Shown here: positions 37,974-46,764 of the stretch, one piece after another
Numbering within the stretch: position 1 is the stretch's first letter
Layout: each line of letters begins with the position of its first letter
Source of the DNA: CAVTWY01 sp963738575
GTDB lineage: Bacteria; Pseudomonadota; Gammaproteobacteria; Burkholderiales; Burkholderiaceae_C
Length of the DNA: 64,000 nt
Reading direction: 5' to 3'
Assembly (NCBI GenBank): GCA_963738575.1
Contig: CAVTWY010000002.1
Span: 1,116,001-1,180,000 of the forward strand
Program-made: the position numbers and the translations under genes
Notes under the pieces: model-generated
What the model saw: only the letters and a program-made list of their open reading frames with translations
Databases searched by the model: none
Told to the model about the DNA's origin: nothing

Positions 37974-38934
37974 CCTCCGGCTGCCACGATGCATCGCAGC
38001 TCATGCCCATGGGGCGGCGCGTGATTTGAAGCGTGACATGCGCAATGCCATGGCCCTCTTGCAGCTGCTTGACGGCGTGGCGCAGAAAGCTGTCGCTGTC
38101 GTGATCCAGCGGCACCACCAAGTGGGCCGTCAATGCAGTCTGGGTGGTGCCCATGGCCCACACATGCAGATCTTCTACATGCGCCACGCCGGGCAACGAC
38201 AACAAGGTGGCACGCACGCTGTTGAGGTCCACATGGTCGGGCACGCCGTCGAACATCAAATGCAATGATTGACGAAACAATTTCCAGGTGCCGACAACGA
38301 TCACGGCCGCAATCACCAAGCTTGTAACGGGGTCGATCCAGGGCCAGGCGAACCCCACGGTCAATGCACCTGCCACCACCACGCCCAGCGACACCATGGC
38401 GTCGGCCACCATGTGCAAGTAGGCCCCGCGCATGTTCACGTCGTGCTCACTGCCACGCATGAACAGCATGGCCGTGGCGCCGTTGACCAGAATGCCCACG
38501 CCAGCCACAGCCATCATCGTCATGCCCTGCGCAGGCGTGGGGTTTGAGAATCGGCCCACAGCTTCCCACGACAAAGACCCCATCGCCACCAACAAAAGCA
38601 GCGCGTTGAAAAAGGCTGCAACGATGCTGGCCCGTCGCCAACCATAGGTGTGGCGCGCGTCGGGGCGCTTTCGCCCGGCCAACACACCAGCCCAAGCCAG
38701 CAAGAGGCCCGCCACGTCGCTGAGGTTGTGGCCGGCATCGGCAAGCAAGGCCAGCGAATCGATCTTCCAACCGCAGTAGGCCTCGACGCCCACGAAGATC
38801 AAATTGAGGGCAATGCCAATCGCAAAGGCGCGGTTGTACGACGCGGGGCCGTGTGCATGCGCTGCTGCGCCTTGATGGGCATGACCGTGATGCGCATGAT
38901 CGTGATGTTCATGACCTGAGTGCATGACAGACAT
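37948..38934 (-). CDS. Cation diffusion facilitator (CDF) metal exporter
   Basis: The 328-residue inner-membrane protein begins with a histidine-rich cytosolic segment (HSGHEHHDHAHHGHAHQG), then six membrane helices. Metal-site motifs are LALLADAGHNLSDV in helix 2 and HMVADAMVSLG in helix 5; the C-terminal cytoplasmic domain is present (LPGVAHVEDLHVWAMG). It resembles ZitB/CzcD proteins exporting Zn2+ or related ions by proton antiport. Substrate is inferred. No MerR or ArsR regulator is adjacent. Confidence 0.92.
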   Translation of the reverse strand: MSVMHSGHEHHDHAHHGHAHQGAAAHAHGPASYNRAFAIGIALNLIFVGVEAYCGWKIDSLALLADAGHNLSDVAGLLLAWAGVLAGRKRPDARHTYGWRRASIVAAFFNALLLLVAMGSLSWEAVGRFSNPTPAQGMTMMAVAGVGILVNGATAMLFMRGSEHDVNMRGAYLHMVADAMVSLGVVVAGALTVGFAWPWIDPVTSLVIAAVIVVGTWKLFRQSLHLMFDGVPDHVDLNSVRATLLSLPGVAHVEDLHVWAMGTTQTALTAHLVVPLDHDSDSFLRHAVKQLQEGHGIAHVTLQITRRPMGMSCDASWQPEATFSPTTR

Positions 38935-39038
38935 TATTCATTCGAAAGTGCGTGACAGGTGGCGCCGACAAAGCGCTCACGCCGACGGCGTGTTCAAACG
39001 TTTGGAGGATCGCACCAAAACTCGGGGCCAACACCCCC

Positions 39039-39044
39039 TATAAT
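39039..39044 (+). promoter_or_regulatory. -10 element for tRNA-Lys
   Basis: A consensus TATAAT lies 15 bp before the tRNA, followed by a GC-rich discriminator (GCGCGG) typical of stringently controlled stable RNA promoters. No good -35 hexamer is visible at 16-18 bp. Confidence 0.6.
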
Positions 39045-39059
39045 GCGCGGTTCGCGTGT

Positions 39060-39135
39060 GGGACGTTAGCTCAGTTGGTAGAGCAGCGGACTTTTAATCC
39101 GTAGGTCGCTGGTTCGAATCCAGCACGTCCCACCA
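39060..39135 (+). tRNA. tRNA-Lys (anticodon UUU)
   Basis: The 76-nt sequence folds as a full cloverleaf. The acceptor arms GGGACGT/ACGTCCC pair perfectly, the D arm is TAGCTCAGTTGGTAGAGCA, the anticodon loop CTTTTAA gives UUU, and the T arm is GCTGGTTCGAATCCAGC. The 3' CCA is encoded. Confidence 0.98.
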
Positions 39136-39321
39136 CCCACTTTGCCGGCCTTTCAGGCTCGCCGCAGCGGCACCAAGCACCCTGCCATAAACCCTTGGTT
39201 TTCATCCACTTTCGGCGCGCGCCAGGCCCTTGTTTGAGCGGGCACGTGCCTTGAGAAACACGCCGACTGTGTAGAATAGAGGACTGCCCCTTTTGTGGCA
39301 GCCCCAAGGGCCAAGCACCGT

Positions 39322-39522
39322 ATGCAAAAAGTTCCTGCGACCAAACTCTCGTCCGATGGATTGCGTTACCAAGCCAAAGCTGGCGGCTCGCCATTTGGAA
39401 CGAGCGTGAACACACGCTCATGTTTCAAATGTGGCAAGCATCGCCGGCCAGATGGCCTGAAAAGTGTTCGCATTTTGGGTCGCTCCGAGCTCATCTGCAA
39501 GCCCAATTGCGAAGAAGCATAA
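39322..39522 (+). CDS. 66-aa protein with CxxC...CxxxC zinc-ribbon-like motif
   Basis: This small protein starts MQKVPATKLSSDGLRYQAKA and has four cysteines (34, 37, 59, 63) spaced as CFKC and CKPNC, which could hold one zinc. I do not recognise a named family. Support for a real gene: the cysteine pattern, codon use like its neighbours, and an upstream TTGAGA (39251) with TAGAAT (39272), although the 15-bp spacing is short. A small hairpin (39284-39301) lies in the leader. It follows tRNA-Lys and its end overlaps the likely start of the histidine phosphatase gene by 16 bp. Function unknown. Confidence 0.6.
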   Translation: MQKVPATKLSSDGLRYQAKAGGSPFGTSVNTRSCFKCGKHRRPDGLKSVRILGRSELICKPNCEEA

Positions 39523-40166
39523 CGGCACACTCAGGCCTGATTCAATGCGGGCTGCATGCGCTGGCCTCAACGTGGCTCGTCATCTGCAGCACCCTCCTCG
39601 CAGCACCAACATTCGCCGCTGAGCTCTCGGTTGAGGACGCTCGTGCTTGGCAACTGGCCAAGCAGCCGGGCGCCATCATTCTGATGCGCCACGCCCAGGC
39701 ACCCGGGGTGGGCGACCCGCCTAACTTTTTGCTTGGCGATTGCACCACGCAACGAAACCTTGACGACGCCGGACGGGCACAGGCCCGTCAGATCGGCGTG
39801 GCCTTCAATCAGCAAGGCGTGATGGTGGGCGCCGTGCGCGCCTCCCAGTGGTGTCGCACGCGCGAAACAGCCGCGTTGGCCTTTGCGCCATTGCCCGTCA
39901 TAGCCGACAGCGCGTTCAATTCGTTTTATTCGGCACGCGCCTCGGAGCCCGCACAAACCGCCGCTGCACGCACCGCCTTGCGGCAGTGGCGCGGCCCGGG
40001 CGCGCTGGTGGTGGTGACCCATCAGGTCAACATCACCGCCCTCACGGGTCAGGGCATCGGATCCGGCGATGGCTACGTGGTGCAGGTGTCGCGCCAAGGC
40101 GATGTGGCGGTGCTTGCGCGCTTGCCGCTGGAAGCAGCCAGCAAGCCGTCACGCTCGATGCCTTAA
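39507..40166 (+). CDS. Exported histidine phosphatase family protein
   Basis: The 219-residue protein has an N-terminal signal-like segment (LVICSTLLAAPTFAA) and then the phosphohistidine motif IILMRHAQAPG (Arg61-His62 in this numbering). A second catalytic region is VVVTHQVNITAL near residue 171. This fits the SixA/phosphoglycerate-mutase-like fold; the substrate is unknown and a periplasmic location is inferred. Start: there is no ATG close to the signal peptide; TTG at 39507 gives a basic N terminus (MRRS) and overlaps the preceding small gene. An ATG at 39420 is possible but adds an unlikely 29 residues. Confidence 0.75.
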   Translation: MRRSITAHSGLIQCGLHALASTWLVICSTLLAAPTFAAELSVEDARAWQLAKQPGAIILMRHAQAPGVGDPPNFLLGDCTTQRNLDDAGRAQARQIGVAFNQQGVMVGAVRASQWCRTRETAALAFAPLPVIADSAFNSFYSARASEPAQTAAARTALRQWRGPGALVVVTHQVNITALTGQGIGSGDGYVVQVSRQGDVAVLARLPLEAASKPSRSMP

Positions 40167-40960
40167 GTGGCGACCGTGCGCGTCATCAAGGCAAGCTGAA
40201 TCGCCTCCGCCGCTGCGGCCAGGCCAAAACTGGCCGTCACCATCACGCTGGAGCCGTACCCATGGCAATTGAGGGAGCCGTCGACGGGCTCGGCTGCAGG
40301 GTTGTCGCCTGGGCCGGTCGACGGCATCGTCACGGCCTCGCGCGAAAACACGCAGCGCACCCCAAAGTTCGGTTGGCCTTTGAGCCCATGTTCGCGCCGC
40401 AAACGCGTGCGCAATGCGGCCAACAAGGGGTCGTGCGACACCTTGGCCAAGTCGTCCACTTCAAGCTTGCAGACGCCGCGTTTTCCGCCCGCCGCGCCAA
40501 CACACACGATGGGCACCCAAGCGCCCACCGCCCAAGCTGCCAAGGCTGCCTTGGCGCGTACCTGGTCGCAGGCATCGATCAAGACGTCCACGGCGGCAGG
40601 CAACATCGCAGGCCATTGCGCTGGCTCTACAAAAGCGTCGACGCAGGTTGTTTGGCAACCGGGGTGGATGTCATGCACACGTTGCCGAAGTGCCTCGCCC
40701 TTGGCCATGCCGAGCGTTTGGGTGGTGGCTTGCACCTGTCGGTTGATGTTGGACTCGGCGACGTGATCCATGTCTATCAATGTCAAGCCAGCCACCCCAC
40801 TTCGCGCCAAGGCCTCGACGGCCCAGGAACCCACACCGCCCAAGCCCACCACGGCCACGCGCAAATTGCGCAAGCGTATGTAAGGGCCATCGCCGTAGAG
40901 TCGGCGCAAGCCGCCAAAGCGACGCTCCAGGTCGGCGTCCAGTGGTGCAGTCAATGTCAC
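40163..40960 (-). CDS. tcdA: tRNA threonylcarbamoyladenosine dehydratase (E1-like)
   Basis: TcdA (formerly CsdL/YgdL) uses ATP to cyclise t6A37 of tRNAs to ct6A. The 265-residue protein shows LERRFGGLRRLYG at the N terminus, the ATP-binding VVGLGGVGSWAVEAL, the DMDHVAESNINRQ activation loop, and a central DACDQVRAK. These are all typical of the TcdA branch of ThiF/MoeB E1-like enzymes. I chose GTG at 40960, preceded by AAGG, because the in-frame extension runs into the preceding transporter gene. It follows that gene by 20 bp and its 3' end overlaps the phosphatase by 4 bp. Confidence 0.9.
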   Translation of the reverse strand: MTLTAPLDADLERRFGGLRRLYGDGPYIRLRNLRVAVVGLGGVGSWAVEALARSGVAGLTLIDMDHVAESNINRQVQATTQTLGMAKGEALRQRVHDIHPGCQTTCVDAFVEPAQWPAMLPAAVDVLIDACDQVRAKAALAAWAVGAWVPIVCVGAAGGKRGVCKLEVDDLAKVSHDPLLAALRTRLRREHGLKGQPNFGVRCVFSREAVTMPSTGPGDNPAAEPVDGSLNCHGYGSSVMVTASFGLAAAAEAIQLALMTRTVAT

Positions 40961-40980
40961 TTCGCGCCTTGGCAATGGCA

Positions 40981-42096
40981 CTAAACCATTTGGTCCAGGC
41001 GCCAACTTTGGTAGCGCAGGGCCAGCACCGCGCCACCGATGATGCCCACCAAGGCCACCAAGCTGCCCAGCGCCAATGTGGACATGCCTGTCAGGCCCTG
41101 CCCGATCGTGCACCCCATGGCGGTGACACCCCCCACGCCCATCAGCACCGCGCCAACCAAATGGTTTGCGGTGTCTTCAATGGAGCCAAAACCCTCCCAG
41201 CGAAACGTCTTGGTGGCAACCGCCATCAACGCAGCGCCAAGTACAACGCCCACGGTTGTGACCACGCCAAACGTCAGCACCTTGCTCTTGTCACTGAAGA
41301 ACATCAACCAATCCAGCGTGTGGCCCATCGGGGCCACAAACGTCAGCCCTTCCATGCGCCCCGACTGCGTCGTCAAAAAGGCTTCTTGCAAGGTGTTGGG
41401 GTCTTCAGCGACGTAGCCCAACCGCCCCGATACCCACCAAGCGGCGGCGATGACGCAGCCAATGCCCACGCCGCCCAGCAAAACCTCGCCAGTGCGGCCC
41501 TCTTGGCGCCATGCCGCCCAAACCATCAAGGCACCGCCCACCAGCAGCCCCATCGCGGCGGCAACGGTTGATTTGGCCAACCCCCACTTTGCGCTCAATA
41601 GGCTTGGCAAGTCTTGCGTTGTCGAGAGGGTGGTGGCGACGGTATCAACTGTGCTCACGCGCAACACCGCCGTGATGCCCTTGAGGGTCGCAAAGGCTGC
41701 AACCCCCAACACCACAAAAACAATCAGTGACTTGAGATTGCCACCCCCAATGCGCACCAGGGTCTTGCTGCCACAGCCCGATGCCAGCACCATGCCAAAG
41801 CCAAACATCAAGCCGCCGACGGCGTTGGACAACCACACCAAGCGCGACGCGGTGTAAAAGGTTTTGGTCGAGTCGATCACGCCCAAACCCACCATGGTGT
41901 TGAACCCGATCATGGCCACGCCCAACGCCATGGCCCACATGCGAGCCCGCGACCAGTCGCCCACATTCATCACGTCAGACACCGCGCCCATGGTGCAAAA
42001 GTGCGTGCGATGCGCAATGGCGCCAAAACACACGCCCAGCGCCAAGCTCGCCCACAGCACCGTGGTGGTTAAAGACGCAACGTTGATGGACTGCAT
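40981..42096 (-). CDS. YeeE/YedE-family sulfur (thiosulfate-type) transporter
   Basis: The 371-residue membrane protein has about nine or ten hydrophobic helices. It carries the conserved cysteine motifs of the family: THFCTMGAVSD near residue 34, LASGCGSKTLVRIGGGN near 108, and MGCTIGQGLTG near 333. In characterised relatives (TsuA) such cysteines pass thiosulfate across the inner membrane. Family role is sulfur-compound uptake; the exact substrate here is inferred. It probably shares a transcript with tcdA. Confidence 0.9.
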   Translation of the reverse strand: MQSINVASLTTTVLWASLALGVCFGAIAHRTHFCTMGAVSDVMNVGDWSRARMWAMALGVAMIGFNTMVGLGVIDSTKTFYTASRLVWLSNAVGGLMFGFGMVLASGCGSKTLVRIGGGNLKSLIVFVVLGVAAFATLKGITAVLRVSTVDTVATTLSTTQDLPSLLSAKWGLAKSTVAAAMGLLVGGALMVWAAWRQEGRTGEVLLGGVGIGCVIAAAWWVSGRLGYVAEDPNTLQEAFLTTQSGRMEGLTFVAPMGHTLDWLMFFSDKSKVLTFGVVTTVGVVLGAALMAVATKTFRWEGFGSIEDTANHLVGAVLMGVGGVTAMGCTIGQGLTGMSTLALGSLVALVGIIGGAVLALRYQSWRLDQMV

Positions 42097-42107
42097 GTCA
42101 ACACCCT

Positions 42108-42139
42108 ACAAAACAAGATGGCCCCGCACGCGGGGCCAT
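42108..42139 (-). terminator. Rho-independent terminator of tolB-pal-cpoB
   Basis: ATGGCCCCGC and GCGGGGCCAT pair over nine to ten bases around a tiny loop. On the minus strand the hairpin is followed by CTTGTTTTG. It lies 38 bp beyond the cpoB stop and just before the transporter gene. Confidence 0.75.
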
Positions 42140-42176
42140 GGCCGATGCCCAAGGGCTGAACGCCGCTGGGTTGGGC

Positions 42177-42962
42177 CTATTTAAGCACCGCCAACCGCTC
42201 TTTGGCAGCCTGCGCCGCCTCTGACCTCGGGTGCGCTTTGACCAAATCGGTCAAGGTTGTCTTGGCAGCCTTGGCGTCTTTGGTTTCGAGCTGTGCGTTG
42301 GCCGTCGCCAGCATGGCTTCGGGCACACGGGGATGATCAGGCGCGCCCGCGATGAAGGCCTTGAAGACCACCAAAGCCTCTTTGTGATCGCGCTTGCCAT
42401 AGAGCGCGTTGCCGTGCCAAAAACGGGCCGAATCGGTGTAACCGCTGTTGGGCCACCGGCGCTGAAACGCGCCCAACGCCGTGGTTGACGCCGCGTAGTC
42501 ACCTTGACGCAGCAGCGACAAGGCGTCTTCAAACTGGCGCTTTTCTTCGGGCTCGACCGCAAACTCGCGGCCGTCCATCGACACTTTGAGGGGTTCAAGC
42601 TTGCGCACCCGCTCTTCCACGGCCTGCGCGGCGTCTTTTTGCTTGCGCTGCAGCTCGGCCACATCGCGCGCCAACTGCTCGTTGGCACCCCGCTGTTTGG
42701 CCATCTCGGCCTTCAAGAGTTCAACTTGGTTGTTCAACTCAAGCAGGCTGCGCTGCATCTGCTGGAGTTGCTCACCCAGTCGAATGTTGGCGTCGGTCAG
42801 TGCCTTGCGGTCAGCCTCGGTTTTTTCTCGCAACTCCACCACGGCACGCCGGGCTTCGTTGTCGGGAAAGAGCTGAGCCTGGGCGGCCATCGACGTGGTC
42901 GCCATTGCCACCAGCGCCGCAGCACGAACCCCTTTGGGCAGACCAAACAAGCGCTTGATCAC
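42177..42962 (-). CDS. cpoB: Cell division coordinator CpoB (YbgF)
   Basis: This periplasmic Tol-Pal partner coordinates outer-membrane constriction with peptidoglycan synthesis. The 261-residue protein has a signal peptide (ending SMAAQA), an N-terminal coiled coil (about 40-125, rich in Leu/Glu/Gln heptads) and a C-terminal TPR region (from about 140: FEDALSLLRQGDYAASTTAL, then SARFWHGNALYGKRDHKEAL). Length and order match the family. It starts one base after the pal stop codon and is the last gene of the cluster. Confidence 0.92.
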   Translation of the reverse strand: MIKRLFGLPKGVRAAALVAMATTSMAAQAQLFPDNEARRAVVELREKTEADRKALTDANIRLGEQLQQMQRSLLELNNQVELLKAEMAKQRGANEQLARDVAELQRKQKDAAQAVEERVRKLEPLKVSMDGREFAVEPEEKRQFEDALSLLRQGDYAASTTALGAFQRRWPNSGYTDSARFWHGNALYGKRDHKEALVVFKAFIAGAPDHPRVPEAMLATANAQLETKDAKAAKTTLTDLVKAHPRSEAAQAAKERLAVLK

Positions 42963-42963
42963 G

Positions 42964-43506
42964 TCAGCGGTCCTTCATTTCTGCACGGCGATTTTTGGCC
43001 CAAGCCGACTCGCCAGAACCTGTGGCAGCAGGACGCTCTTTGCCGTAACTTGTTGACTCTACTTGAGATTCTTGCGCGCCCAACAAGGTCAACGCGCGCG
43101 TGACAGATTCGGCGCGCTTTTGACCCAAAGCCAAGTTGTACTCGCGGCCGCCACGCTCGTCGGTATGCCCTTCAACCGCGATTTTCAGCTTGCGGTCGGC
43201 CACCAAGGCTTTGGCGTACTGCTCGATGACAGGGCGGTACTCATCTTTGACGACGTAGCTGTCGTAGTCAAAGTAAATCACGCGCGGGAAATTGGAAGGA
43301 ATGCTTGATGCACCACCCGCCGATTGCCCAGGCCGGGTGACGTCGACGGGCCTCACACCCGACTGCGAGCCTGCGCCAGGCGTGCGGGACTCAACGGGCG
43401 CGCCTGCAGCGTTTTTGTCCAACTCAACCGGCGTACTGCAGGCAGCCAAAAAAGCTACCGCGGCGGCAGCAACCGAAACCTTGATCAGGCGGGTGGTGAA
43501 AGGCAT
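42964..43506 (-). CDS. pal: Peptidoglycan-associated lipoprotein Pal
   Basis: Pal tethers the outer membrane to peptidoglycan as part of Tol-Pal. The 180-residue protein has a lipobox FLAACS with Cys23. A Ser/Gly linker follows, then an OmpA-like domain with IYFDYDSYVV and the peptidoglycan-binding EGHTDERGGREYNLALGQKR. A strong AGGAG precedes the ATG. It lies between tolB and cpoB. Confidence 0.97.
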   Translation of the reverse strand: MPFTTRLIKVSVAAAAVAFLAACSTPVELDKNAAGAPVESRTPGAGSQSGVRPVDVTRPGQSAGGASSIPSNFPRVIYFDYDSYVVKDEYRPVIEQYAKALVADRKLKIAVEGHTDERGGREYNLALGQKRAESVTRALTLLGAQESQVESTSYGKERPAATGSGESAWAKNRRAEMKDR

Positions 43507-43546
43507 GTAGAAAAACTCCTAAAAAAAGCGGTGGTGACGCAGGCGA

Positions 43547-44818
43547 CTAGCGGCCGTAAGGCCCCCAGGTGGGCTCGCGAACATCGATGTTGGTGGCCAA
43601 CAGGCGAGTCTTGATTTTGCCGTCAAGTGTGGTGGTCATCAAAACGTCCTGCCCTTGGGCACGCGTCGCGTAGATGATCAGTCTGCCGTTGGGGGCGAAG
43701 CTGGGGCTTTCGTCTTCGCTGGTGTCAGTCAAGGTGGTGACGTTGCCACTGGCCAAGTCCTGTGTGACAACACGGAACGCCCCGCCTTGGCGGGTCACAT
43801 AGGCCAATGTCTTGCCGTCAGGGCTGATCGCAGGGCTGATGTTGTAAGAGCCTGTGAAGGTGACACGGGTGGCGTCACCACCCCCGGCGTTCATGCGATA
43901 AATTTGGGGGCCACCACCGCGGTCACTGACAAAAAACATCAGGCGGCCATCGGCTGTAAACACCGGCTCGGTGTCGATGGCCGGGCTGGTGGTAAGCCGC
44001 CTTGGCGTGCCACCCGCGCGATTGATGAGGTAGAGCTGCGACGACCCGTCGCGCGAGAGCGTTGCTGCCACGTTTTGGCCGTCGTGCGTCCAAGCGGGCG
44101 CGCTGTTGCTGCCGCGAAAATTGGCAATCTGGCGTCGCGCGCCAGTAGACAAATCTTGAATCCAAACCACGGCTTTTTGCGTCTCGAACGACACGTAGGC
44201 CAACTCGCGCCCGTCGGGAGACCAAGCAGGCGAGATGATGGGCTCTGGGCTGGTCAGGGCAACCTGGCCGCCTTCGCCGTCAGCGTCGGTGATGCGAAGC
44301 GTGTAGCGCTGCCCCGCCTTGGTCACGTAGGCCATGCGGGTTGAAAACACCCCCCGAATGCCAGTGAGTTTTTCATAAATGGCATCGGCAATGCGGTGTG
44401 CACCCAAGCGAACATCACCCGCCACCACGGCCAGCGATTGCCCGCCGAGGTCAGCGCCTTTGACCACGTCCCACAACTTGTAGCGCAAGTCAAACCGCCC
44501 ATCGGCCAGCCGTGCAGCCGACCCCGCCGCCAGGGCGTCCACCGCGCGGCCGCGCCACTCGCTCATCTCGGGTCGGGACAATTCATCCAGGTTGGCCTGA
44601 GAGTCCACCACCCGAAACAAGCCACTGCGCTCCAGGTCGGCCTTGATGATCAAGGCCACGGCCTCGCTGGTGACGCTCTCGTTCTTAAATCGACCGATGG
44701 CCAAGGGGATCCGCGTTGCCCCCACGCCGCTGATCTCAACGCGAAACTGGGCCCATGCAGGCTGTGCGCTTGCCGCAGCCGCCAAAGTTGAAAGCAAAAG
44801 TGTTCGTCGATTGGTCAT
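43547..44818 (-). CDS. tolB: Tol-Pal system beta-propeller protein TolB
   Basis: TolB is the periplasmic protein that binds Pal and links it to the TolQRA motor. The 423-residue product has a signal peptide (LLLSTLAAAASAQPAWA), an N-terminal domain, and a C-terminal six-bladed propeller with repeated P-x-W-SPDG/DG units (PAWSPDGRELAYVSFE, APAWTHDGQNVA, SPAISPDGKTLAYV). I prefer ATG 44818 because the signal peptide follows directly; an ATG at 44857 would add 13 residues. tolQ, tolR and tolA are not upstream; the neighbour is divergent msbA. Confidence 0.95.
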   Translation of the reverse strand: MTNRRTLLLSTLAAAASAQPAWAQFRVEISGVGATRIPLAIGRFKNESVTSEAVALIIKADLERSGLFRVVDSQANLDELSRPEMSEWRGRAVDALAAGSAARLADGRFDLRYKLWDVVKGADLGGQSLAVVAGDVRLGAHRIADAIYEKLTGIRGVFSTRMAYVTKAGQRYTLRITDADGEGGQVALTSPEPIISPAWSPDGRELAYVSFETQKAVVWIQDLSTGARRQIANFRGSNSAPAWTHDGQNVAATLSRDGSSQLYLINRAGGTPRRLTTSPAIDTEPVFTADGRLMFFVSDRGGGPQIYRMNAGGGDATRVTFTGSYNISPAISPDGKTLAYVTRQGGAFRVVTQDLASGNVTTLTDTSEDESPSFAPNGRLIIYATRAQGQDVLMTTTLDGKIKTRLLATNIDVREPTWGPYGR

Positions 44819-45004
44819 CGGGTATGGATTCGCGCCAGCACCACAAGTTCGTGCCATTGCCTCAGTTCATATCTCTGAGACGCAATTGTAGGCAGCCCGA
44901 GGGCATTGGGCACCGATTCCCCCTCTTTGGGTCACAAATGCGTTGCATTGCAAGCCTGCGGTGCAGGCTGTGAACCACAGGTCGCCCATAATCGCGACCC
45001 ACGC

Positions 45005-46750
45005 ATGACAGCAACCAAGGCCCCCACCCCACCGATGCGAGAGCGCCTGCGACGCGTGGCGCCTTACTTCGCTGGCAGCACGCCGGGGGTGATCGGCATG
45101 GTGCTGGCGTCGATGGTGGCGGCGGTCACCGAGCCCGCAGTGCCAGCCCTCATCAAAGCGTTGCTCGACCGCGGCTTTGGCCCGTCACGCGGCTACGCCC
45201 TGTGGATGGTGCCGGTGGTGGTGATTGGGCTGTTTGCCCTGCGCGGGGTGGGCACGTTTGTGGCGCACTACTCGCTGGCCTGGATTGCCAACCGCGCGTT
45301 GGTGTCGATCCGCACTGCGATGTTTGCTCGGCTGATGAACGCCACGCCCGATCTATTCACGCGGCAATCGTCCAGCAGCCTCACCAACACGCTGGTGTAC
45401 GAGGCCCAGCAAGGTGCCAACCAACTGGTGATTGCATTTTTGGTGATGGTGCGTGACTCGCTCACGGCGATGGCGCTGTTGACGTACTTGATGTGGCTGA
45501 ACTGGGCCTTGACCTTGTCTGTTTTGGTGTTAGGCCCAGCGGTTGCGTTTGTGATGCGAACGGTGTCGCGGCGCATGCAGCGACTTACCATCGACGCACA
45601 ACGCGCCACCGATGAGCTGGCTTACGTGGTGGAAGAAAACGTGCTGGCCTGGAAGCTGGTTCGCCTGCACGACGCCACGCCTGGACAAAACCAACGCTTC
45701 AATGCCCAAAGCCTTCGCTTGCGAGGCTTGTCCGTGAAGGCTGTGGCCGCCGCCGCCCTGTCGTCGCCACTCACGCAGCTTATTGCCGCCGTGGCGCTGT
45801 CGGGTGTGATGGTGATTGCACTTTGGCAAGGCTCCCAGGGCCAAGCAACGATGGGCGACTTTGTCGCCTTCGTCACCGCCATGTTGATGCTCATCACCCC
45901 GCTCAAACACCTGGCGGACGTCACAGCGCCGCTCACCCGCGGCATGGTGGCGATGGAGCGAGGCCTGGACTTGATCGACCACGTTCATGCCGAAACCAGT
46001 GGCCCGCACCGCAGCGACCGCGCCCGAGGCGATATCGCTTTTGAGGGGGTTGATTTGCACTACGCCGACGCGGCCAATCCGTCGCTCAAGGGCGTGTCGC
46101 TCACCATTCCAGCCGGGCATGTGGTGGCCCTGGTGGGGCCCTCGGGCAGCGGCAAGTCCTCACTGGTTAACCTGTTGCCTCGCTTCGTGCACCCCACCGC
46201 AGGCGACGTGCTGCTGGATGGCACCCCTCTGGCAGCCTGGGACTTGGTGTCGCTGCGGCGGCAGTTTGCCTTGGTTAGCCAAGACGTTATTTTCTTCAAC
46301 CAGAGCATCGCCGCCAACGTAAGCTTGGGCGCACCGGTGGACGAGGCGCGCGTGCGCCAAGCTTTGATCGACGCCAACCTGATTGAGCATGTTGATCGCC
46401 TGCCCCAAGGCATCCACAGCAATGTGGGGCACAACGCATCGCAAATGTCGGGTGGCCAGCGGCAGCGCTTGGCCATTGCCCGTGCCATTTACAAAGACGC
46501 CCCCGTGCTGATACTGGATGAAGCCACCTCGGCGCTCGACTCTCAAAGCGAAAGCGTGGTTCAAGATGCGCTTGCGCGTTTGATGAAGGGCCGCACCACT
46601 ATCGTCATTGCCCACCGCTTGGCCACGGTGGAGCATGCTCACTCGGTGGTGGTGATGGACCAGGGCCAGATCGTGGAACAAGGCCCACCGCAACAGCTCA
46701 AAGCGCAAGGCGGGCTGTATGCTCAACTGCATGCGCTGCAGTTCAAATAG
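45005..46750 (+). CDS. msbA: MsbA-type lipid A export ABC transporter
   Basis: This fused permease-ATPase half-transporter flips lipid A-core across the inner membrane as a homodimer. The 581-residue protein has six membrane helices in its first 310 residues. The nucleotide-binding domain has Walker A GPSGSGKSS near residue 377, signature MSGGQRQRLAIARAIY near 481, Walker B VLILDEATSALD and the H-loop IVIAHRL. Length and the VPALIKALLDRGFG region fit MsbA. ATG 45005 gives a normal N terminus; upstream in-frame codons to 44906 are unlike the family. It is divergent from tolB across 186 bp. Confidence 0.88.
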   Translation: MTATKAPTPPMRERLRRVAPYFAGSTPGVIGMVLASMVAAVTEPAVPALIKALLDRGFGPSRGYALWMVPVVVIGLFALRGVGTFVAHYSLAWIANRALVSIRTAMFARLMNATPDLFTRQSSSSLTNTLVYEAQQGANQLVIAFLVMVRDSLTAMALLTYLMWLNWALTLSVLVLGPAVAFVMRTVSRRMQRLTIDAQRATDELAYVVEENVLAWKLVRLHDATPGQNQRFNAQSLRLRGLSVKAVAAAALSSPLTQLIAAVALSGVMVIALWQGSQGQATMGDFVAFVTAMLMLITPLKHLADVTAPLTRGMVAMERGLDLIDHVHAETSGPHRSDRARGDIAFEGVDLHYADAANPSLKGVSLTIPAGHVVALVGPSGSGKSSLVNLLPRFVHPTAGDVLLDGTPLAAWDLVSLRRQFALVSQDVIFFNQSIAANVSLGAPVDEARVRQALIDANLIEHVDRLPQGIHSNVGHNASQMSGGQRQRLAIARAIYKDAPVLILDEATSALDSQSESVVQDALARLMKGRTTIVIAHRLATVEHAHSVVVMDQGQIVEQGPPQQLKAQGGLYAQLHALQFK

Positions 46751-46764
46751 CCCCGGGGCCCACC

